Shown piece by piece: positions 7,333 through 10,883 of a stretch of 10,883 bases of DNA. Source of the DNA: Bacteroidota bacterium (lineage in GTDB: Bacteria; Bacteroidota; Ignavibacteria; UBA10030; BY39); the NCBI GenBank assembly GCA_018830765.1, contig JAHJRJ010000250.1:1-10883 (forward strand). Direction: 5' to 3'. Made by a program: the position numbers and the translations under genes. The notes under the pieces were generated by a model. That model did no database searches. It was not told the origin of the DNA and saw only the letters and a program-made list of their open reading frames with translations. The stretch's first letter is position 1, and each line of letters begins with the position of its first letter.

Positions 7333-7851
7333 ATGGCAAAAATTAAAAAAGTAAAACAAAAAAGCAAAGCTTTACCGACTAAAGCGAAGCCAGCGATAAA
7401 AAAAATAAAAGCGGTTAAGGTTGCGGTTAAAACACCTGAAAAGATCGTTATCGAAACAAAAGTAAAAGGAACGCATAAAGGATACAAGCCCGCAGACCTC
7501 GCTTATTTCAAAAAGATAATTATGGAGAAGCGTAAAGAAATTTTAGAAGAGCTTGAAACATTGCGCAACACTATAATGGACGTAGCTACCGGTGAATATA
7601 CAAGCGAAAATCCCACATACTCACTTCACATGGAACAAGGCACCGATGCGATGGAACGCGAAAAAACTTTCTTGCTCGCATCGCGTGAAGGAAAATTCTT
7701 AAACTATCTAGACGACGCCCTCGTGCGCATCGAAAAAGGCGAATACGGACTCTGCTTGGTTTGCGGAAAACTAATAGAGAAAGAACGGCTCGAAGCCGTG
7801 CCTCACGCTCAAATGTGCTTTAATTGTAAGAACAAGAGCGGTAAAAAGTAA
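7333..7851 (+). CDS. DksA/TraR-family zinc-finger protein with basic N-terminal tail
   Basis: A 172-residue protein. Residues 1-48 are a Lys/Ala/Val-rich, strongly basic tail resembling histone H1 tails. Residues 52-135 form a helical hairpin with the family-typical segment GTDAMEREKTFLLASREG (103-120). The C-terminus has a four-cysteine zinc finger, Cys141-x2-Cys144 and Cys162-x2-Cys165 with 17 residues between the pairs, as in DksA, and the conserved ERLEAVPHAQ (151-160). DksA-type proteins enter the RNA polymerase secondary channel and alter promoter output, often with ppGpp; that role is inferred here. The start is ATG 7333, 8 bases after a clear AGGAG (7320-7324), the best ribosome site in the window; an in-frame GTG at 7324 overlaps that site and is rejected. 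It lies 31 bases after ileS and directly before lspA, the same place as ylyA of Bacillus. Confidence 0.9.
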   Translation: MAKIKKVKQKSKALPTKAKPAIKKIKAVKVAVKTPEKIVIETKVKGTHKGYKPADLAYFKKIIMEKRKEILEELETLRNTIMDVATGEYTSENPTYSLHMEQGTDAMEREKTFLLASREGKFLNYLDDALVRIEKGEYGLCLVCGKLIEKERLEAVPHAQMCFNCKNKSGKK

Positions 7852-7871
7852 ATCAAAGAAACGGAATTATC

Positions 7872-8459
7872 TTGCGCGCTTTATTCTTCAGTCTATTCAT
7901 TGTAATCCTCGACCAGTTTACGAAGTTGATGGTGAAGGGGGTAAGTATTCCTTTTTTCGGAATCAATTTTACAGGTATGCCTTACGGTGTGAGCCGTCCC
8001 ATAATCGGAGATTTTGTTCGATTAACCTACATAGAAAATGCTGGCATGGCTTTCGGCTTTGATTTCGGGGGTAAACACTTTTTCGGCATTGTTTCCATTC
8101 TCGCGAGTATCTTCATAATCATTTACTTGTTTAAAATGCGTCATTCGAATTTCAGTTTCCGCATCTCTTTGGCTCTGATTCTTGGCGGCGCGTGCGGTAA
8201 CTTAATCGACCGTGTTTTCTACGGAGTATTCTTCGATTACGGACCACTATTCTACGGAAGAGTTGTAGACTTTATGGATATCGATTTCTTTAACATCAAA
8301 ATTTTTAGCTACAACCTCGACAGATGGCCCATATTCAACATCGCCGATGCATCCGTGACAATCGGTGTAATATTGCTGCTTTTCTTTCATCACAAAACTG
8401 TTTCCACAACTATCGAAACCAAAAATATAGATACTGCTGATAAACAGACAGAAGTATAA
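7872..8459 (+). CDS. lspA: Lipoprotein signal peptidase (signal peptidase II)
   Basis: A 195-residue integral membrane aspartyl protease that cuts the signal peptide of diacylated prolipoproteins. It has four hydrophobic segments at about 3-20, 68-87, 97-112 and 153-172. Motifs are LDQFTK (13-18) in the first helix, ENAGMAFG (55-62), GGACGNLIDR (105-114) with catalytic Asp113, and FNIADA (155-160) with catalytic Asp159. The stretch between the two aspartates is longer than in Escherichia coli LspA and the C-terminal tail (173-195) is polar, making it somewhat longer than the usual 160-170 residues, as is common in Bacteroidota relatives. The start is a TTG at 7872: no ATG or GTG lies in frame upstream, a weak ACGGA precedes it, and the first helix would be cut by any later start. 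It follows the DksA-like gene by 20 bases. Confidence 0.95.
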   Translation: MRALFFSLFIVILDQFTKLMVKGVSIPFFGINFTGMPYGVSRPIIGDFVRLTYIENAGMAFGFDFGGKHFFGIVSILASIFIIIYLFKMRHSNFSFRISLALILGGACGNLIDRVFYGVFFDYGPLFYGRVVDFMDIDFFNIKIFSYNLDRWPIFNIADASVTIGVILLLFFHHKTVSTTIETKNIDTADKQTEV

Positions 8460-8480
8460 AACGTTAGTTTCCTTCAACTT

Positions 8481-9473
8481 ATGCCACGACAATCCGAAAT
8501 CGTTGTTCCACCCGGTAAAATCCGCGAGAGATTAGATGTATTTTTAACTCACTCCGTCGAAAATGCAACTCGCACAAAAGTGCAGGAAGCGATTGAAGCA
8601 GGACTCGTTCTCGTGAACGGCAAACCCACCAAAGCAAGCTACAGAGTATCTCCCAACGATGTAATTAACATAACAATACCTCAGCCGAAACGACAGGAAG
8701 TAGTTGCCGAGAACATTCCAATCAATATTATTTATGAAGACGAATTTTTAATTGTGGTAAATAAACCCGCTGGAATGGTAACACATCCTGCATACGGCAA
8801 TTACACGGGCACGCTCGTCAATGCATTGCTTTATCATTGTAACGGAAAGCTTTCTTCGGCAAACAATATCACGCGAGCGGGAATTGTGCACCGGCTTGAC
8901 AAAGACACATCTGGATTAATGGTTGTGGCGAAAGACGATTCTACCCACGCTAAATTAGCAAAGCAATTTTCCCAACGTACTGTTGAACGCGAGTATTGGG
9001 CGATTGTATGGGGAGTTTTCAAAAAAAATAAAAAGGGAATTATAGAGACGAACCTCGGACGAAGTAAATCAGACAGAAAGAAAATTACAGTTACCGAAGA
9101 TGGCAAACACGCTATAACCGAGTACGAGGTTGTAGACGAGTTCGATTATCTCTCACTGATACGATTAAAACTTAGAACCGGCAGAACTCATCAAATTCGA
9201 GTTCATTTACACCACATCGGACATCCGGTGTTCGGCGACCCGACCTACGGCGGACGAAAAATTGCATACGGAAGTACAGATAAAAAGCGAAAAGAAGAAG
9301 TTCACGAGCTTTTAGAGATAATACCGCGTCAAGCCCTCCACGCAAAAACTTTGGGCTTCATTCACCCGCTAACCAATAAGAAGATGAGCCTCAACTCCAA
9401 AATCCCGGATGATATGAGAGAGGTGCTGGAGATGTTGAGGGGAGATGATGATATTCCGATTGCTAAGACATAA
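8481..9473 (+). CDS. rluD: RluA/RluD-family 23S rRNA pseudouridine synthase
   Basis: A 330-residue enzyme that isomerises uridine to pseudouridine in RNA, most likely in 23S rRNA helix 69 if it is a true RluD; the target site is inferred. The N-terminal S4 RNA-binding domain spans about 13-65 (RERLDVFL and VLVNGKPTKASYRV). The catalytic domain begins near 80 with IIYEDEFLIVVNKPAGMVTHP (83-103). It has the HRLDKDTSGLMV block (137-148), whose Asp140 is the catalytic nucleophile, then LRTGRTHQIRVHLHHIGHPVFGDPTYGG (231-258) and the conserved RQALHAKTLGF (283-293). Length matches the family. It begins 21 bases after the lspA stop with no obvious Shine-Dalgarno, so translation may depend on neighbouring readthrough. 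The pairing of lspA with an rluD-like gene is widespread in bacteria. Confidence 0.95.
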   Translation: MPRQSEIVVPPGKIRERLDVFLTHSVENATRTKVQEAIEAGLVLVNGKPTKASYRVSPNDVINITIPQPKRQEVVAENIPINIIYEDEFLIVVNKPAGMVTHPAYGNYTGTLVNALLYHCNGKLSSANNITRAGIVHRLDKDTSGLMVVAKDDSTHAKLAKQFSQRTVEREYWAIVWGVFKKNKKGIIETNLGRSKSDRKKITVTEDGKHAITEYEVVDEFDYLSLIRLKLRTGRTHQIRVHLHHIGHPVFGDPTYGGRKIAYGSTDKKRKEEVHELLEIIPRQALHAKTLGFIHPLTNKKMSLNSKIPDDMREVLEMLRGDDDIPIAKT

Positions 9474-9495
9474 CAGAATGAAAGAAGAGTTTAAA

Positions 9496-9957
9496 ATGAG
9501 ATTCGTTGCCGACACAATGCTCGAAAAATTAGCCCGGTGGTTACGCATTTTGGGTTATGATGTGGTATTCGATTCCTCGAAAAGCTTGAAAGAGCTTATA
9601 GAAATTAGCAACGGGGAGGAAAGAGTGTTTCTTACACGAAGAAAAAAATTTCCGGAAGGAGTCGCCGCAGAAACTCTCTACGATTTATGCAGCGAAAATT
9701 TTAATGAACAGATAACTCGAGTTATTAAGCAATTCGACTTAGATGTAAAATCCAAATTATTTACAAGATGTATAGATTGTAACGTCGAAGTTGTAAAGGT
9801 TATCGACAAGGAAACGATTAAAGGTAAAGTCCCGCGGATGTCGTGGGAAGGTTTCAACGATTTTTACGAGTGCCCGAATTGTAAGAAAGTGTTTTGGAAA
9901 GGAGCGCATATAAAGAACACTGTTAATAAACTAAATGAAATCATGGATAGTATGTAG
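9496..9957 (+). CDS. Mut7-C RNase-like (PIN-fold) domain protein with zinc ribbon
   Basis: A 153-residue protein. Residues 1-60 match the Mut7-C RNase (formerly DUF82) domain: RFVADTMLEKLARWLRILGYD (2-22) with Asp6, then VFLTRRKKF (44-52). Most relatives have TRD where this protein has TRR, so one conserved acidic residue is replaced by Arg49. The C-terminal half holds a zinc-ribbon-like set, Cys92/Cys95 and Cys126/Cys129, in RCIDCN and YECPNCKKVFWKGAH contexts typical of the family. The domain is related to PIN nucleases and occurs at the C-terminus of animal Mut-7 exonuclease; a biological role in bacteria is not established. ATG 9496 is chosen because family members start with M-R/K-F; it has GAAGAG 6 bases upstream. 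An in-frame ATG at 9478 would add six residues. It is the last gene of the run, 22 bases after rluD. Confidence 0.82.
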   Translation: MRFVADTMLEKLARWLRILGYDVVFDSSKSLKELIEISNGEERVFLTRRKKFPEGVAAETLYDLCSENFNEQITRVIKQFDLDVKSKLFTRCIDCNVEVVKVIDKETIKGKVPRMSWEGFNDFYECPNCKKVFWKGAHIKNTVNKLNEIMDSM

Positions 9958-9990
9958 TATAGACCTCTGAAATAATGTTTTCTGGCGACC

Positions 9991-10140
9991 GTCATTCCGT
10001 CCCGATTTTTGTCGGGATCGGAATCTGTACGAGTTTAGACCCTGAAATCCCGCTGTTCGGTTCCGCTTCTGAGAATCCCGCTATTGAGGTGGAATCCAGA
10101 AAGCGGGAGATCCCGTAAAGCGGGACAAGTTCAGGGTGAC
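9991..10140 (+). repeat. MITE-like palindromic intergenic repeat
   Basis: A non-coding 150-base element starting GTCATTCC and ending CAGGGTGAC, so its two ends begin with the same GTCA when read inward. Inside is a strong hairpin: TTCCG (9995-9999) and CCCGA (10001-10005) pair with TCGGG (10012-10016) and CGGAA (10019-10023) around a six-base loop. AATCCCGCT occurs twice directly (10046-10054, 10074-10082), and AGCGGGA (10102-10108) and TCCCG/CGGGA (10111-10115, 10121-10125) give further pairing. It has no coding potential. A near-identical end (14 of 15 bases) appears at 10868. It resembles the GTCATTCC...GTGAC intergenic elements scattered in many bacterial chromosomes. The hairpin lacks a following T-run, so it is not called a terminator. 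Confidence 0.65.
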
Positions 10141-10267
10141 TCTGATGAGGATTTTTCGGAAGCTTCTAGTATTTAGTAGGTAGTAATCATGTGCAAATTG
10201 AAATCGCCCTAAAGCTTTGTTATATTACGGAGGAACTATTTACTATTAACTAAACAGAAACATTACT
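10141..10267. other. Intergenic leader region with AT-rich microrepeats
   Basis: Between the repeat element and the last gene there is no open reading frame of note. It contains two imperfect inverted AT-rich stretches built from a seven-base-like unit: TAGTATTTAGTAGGTAGTA (10167-10185), and the stretch 10234-10253 (ACTATTTACTATTAACTA), with 13 of 19 positions matching in inverted orientation. They flank the promoter of the next gene. Function unknown; slippage-derived filler is as likely as regulation. Confidence 0.4.
10198..10226 (+). promoter_or_regulatory. Promoter of the adenosine-specific-kinase-like gene
   Basis: TTGAAA (10198-10203) and TATATT (10221-10226) are spaced by exactly 17 bases. 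The predicted start is near 10233, giving a leader of about 35 bases before ATG 10268. This shows the last gene is probably a separate transcription unit, not part of the upstream run. The GGAGG at 10229-10233 lies at the transcription start, too far from the ATG to serve as a ribosome site. Confidence 0.55.
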
Positions 10268-10750
10268 ATGGAACTAAAAATAATCAAAATCGACAAACCG
10301 GCTGATATGAACTTCATCCTCGGCCAGTCGCATTTCATCAAAACAGTCGAAGATATTTATGAAGCTGTCGTATCGACTAACGCGAACATTAAATTCGGAC
10401 TTGCGTTTTGCGAATCATCTGGTCCTGCTTTGGTTCGCTTCGTCGGCAACGACTCGAACCTAATTGACCTTGCGAAGAAGAATGCTATGAACATTGCGGC
10501 AGGACATATCTTTATCTTGTTCATGGAGAACGGTTTTCCAATAAACATTCTTAATACGATTAAGATGGTGCCAGAGGTTTGCCATATCTATTGTGCAACT
10601 GCCAATCCAGTCGAGGTGATTATCGCTGAGACAGAACAAGGCAGGGGCATACTTGGTGTTGTTGATGGCATCAAGACCAAAGGTATCGAGACTGATGATG
10701 ATATAAAGTTTAGAAAAGATTTTCTGAGGAAAATAGGATATAAACTCTAA
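10268..10750 (+). CDS. Adenosine-specific-kinase-like protein (DUF355 family)
   Basis: A 160-residue, single-domain, soluble protein recognised by near full-length family patterns: FGLAFCESSGPALVR (43-57), GND (60-62), AAGHIFI (77-83), FPINILN (90-96), VPEVCHIYCATANPVEV (101-117), ETEQGRGILGVVDG (121-134) and the terminal IGYKL. The family is annotated as adenosine-specific kinase after an archaeal crystal structure (from Pyrobaculum, as I recall), but it has no Walker A motif and its activity in bacteria is essentially untested. It is common in archaea and scattered in bacteria. The ATG is preceded by AT-rich DNA with no Shine-Dalgarno; the first residues MELKIIKIDKP fit the family start. 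It stands alone behind its own promoter. A link to the purine phosphorylase upstream through adenosine salvage is only a guess. Confidence 0.88.
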   Translation: MELKIIKIDKPADMNFILGQSHFIKTVEDIYEAVVSTNANIKFGLAFCESSGPALVRFVGNDSNLIDLAKKNAMNIAAGHIFILFMENGFPINILNTIKMVPEVCHIYCATANPVEVIIAETEQGRGILGVVDGIKTKGIETDDDIKFRKDFLRKIGYKL

Positions 10751-10840
10751 ATCAAAAATCAAAATGAAAAATTAAAAAAGGAAAATGTGAGACGTAAGCC
10801 GATAGAAGGAAGATGATGAATGTCGAATTACAAATGACTA
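10751..10840. repeat. A-rich low-complexity intergenic DNA
   Basis: The first 35 bases after the stop are built of degenerate ATCAAAA/ATGAAAA/ATTAAAA units, followed by GAATGTCGAATTACAAATGAC-like short repeats. There is no hairpin with a T-run, so no intrinsic terminator is called for the upstream gene. No conserved gene seen. Confidence 0.4.
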
Positions 10841-10867
10841 ATGAGTCTGTTGCACAACTCAGTATTT

Positions 10868-10883
10868 GTCACCCCGAACTTGA
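10868..10883 (-). repeat. Edge fragment of a second copy of the palindromic repeat
   Basis: The last 16 bases, GTCACCCCGAACTTGA, match the reverse complement of the right end of the element at 9991-10140 in 14 of the first 15 positions. This would be a second copy in opposite orientation, running off the window. Because only 16 bases are visible, the call rests on that end match. Confidence 0.45.

Noticed and set aside
9995..10023. Hairpin after the Mut7-C gene considered as an intrinsic terminator.
   Set aside because: The stem is good but no T-run follows on either strand, and it is part of the larger repeat element.
10229..10233. GGAGG as a ribosome binding site for the adenosine-specific-kinase-like gene.
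   Set aside because: It is 34 bases from the ATG and at the predicted transcription start, with no nearer start codon in any frame giving a sensible peptide.
10813..10883. Open frame starting ATG-ATG near the right edge, with a purine-rich stretch just upstream.
   Set aside because: Only 23 codons are visible and it reads into the repeat fragment at 10868; no protein family is recognised.
1..10883. tRNA, rRNA, CRISPR array, toxin-antitoxin or defence genes.
   Set aside because: No cloverleaf or rRNA-like sequence, no regularly spaced repeats, and every sizeable conserved frame is explained by a housekeeping or accessory family listed above.

Overview
This 10.9 kb window is ordinary chromosomal, protein-dense DNA from a bacterium of moderate-to-low G+C. 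It most likely belongs to the Bacteroidota/Chlorobiota side of the FCB group, perhaps Ignavibacteria-like. That placement is an inference from the long IleRS2-type isoleucyl-tRNA synthetase with a GIHH signature, the purine phosphorylase with an ITD motif, weak or absent Shine-Dalgarno sequences at several genes, and the presence of an adenosine-specific-kinase-like gene. No 16S gene or other phylogenetic marker is present to confirm it.

Layout. (1) 1-1904, minus strand: a two-gene operon of a 12-repeat TPR protein followed, with an ATGA overlap, by a LarE-type PP-loop sulfur transferase that runs off the left edge. It is driven by a good sigma70-like promoter at 1946-1975. (2) 2063-9957, plus strand: a tightly packed run of eight genes with gaps of 2 to 31 bases: yggS (PLP-binding protein), a DivIVA-domain protein, purine nucleoside phosphorylase, ileS, a DksA/TraR-type zinc-finger protein, lspA, an RluD-type pseudouridine synthase and a Mut7-C/zinc-ribbon protein. 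(3) 9958-10267: an intergenic stretch with a 150-base palindromic, MITE-like repeat, short AT-rich repeats and a clear promoter. (4) 10268-10750: an adenosine-specific-kinase-like (DUF355) gene. (5) 10751-10883: A-rich low-complexity DNA ending in what looks like the first 16 bases of a second copy of the intergenic repeat.

How the genes fit together. The plus-strand run keeps nearly the gene order known from Gram-positive bacteria next to the division cluster (ylmE-...-divIVA-ileS-ylyA-lspA-ylyB in Bacillus subtilis), but without sepF, ylmG and ylmH and with a purine phosphorylase inserted. It joins PLP homeostasis, cell-pole/envelope growth, isoleucine charging, transcription control, lipoprotein maturation and rRNA modification.

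I found no phage, CRISPR array, toxin-antitoxin pair, tRNA, rRNA or evident new defence system. The points most worth a second look are the altered HIGH motif of IleRS, the conserved synteny with Firmicutes, the Asn-to-Asp position in the phosphorylase, the Asp-to-Arg change in the Mut7-C protein, the gapless 12-unit TPR protein coupled to larE, and the two repeat copies.
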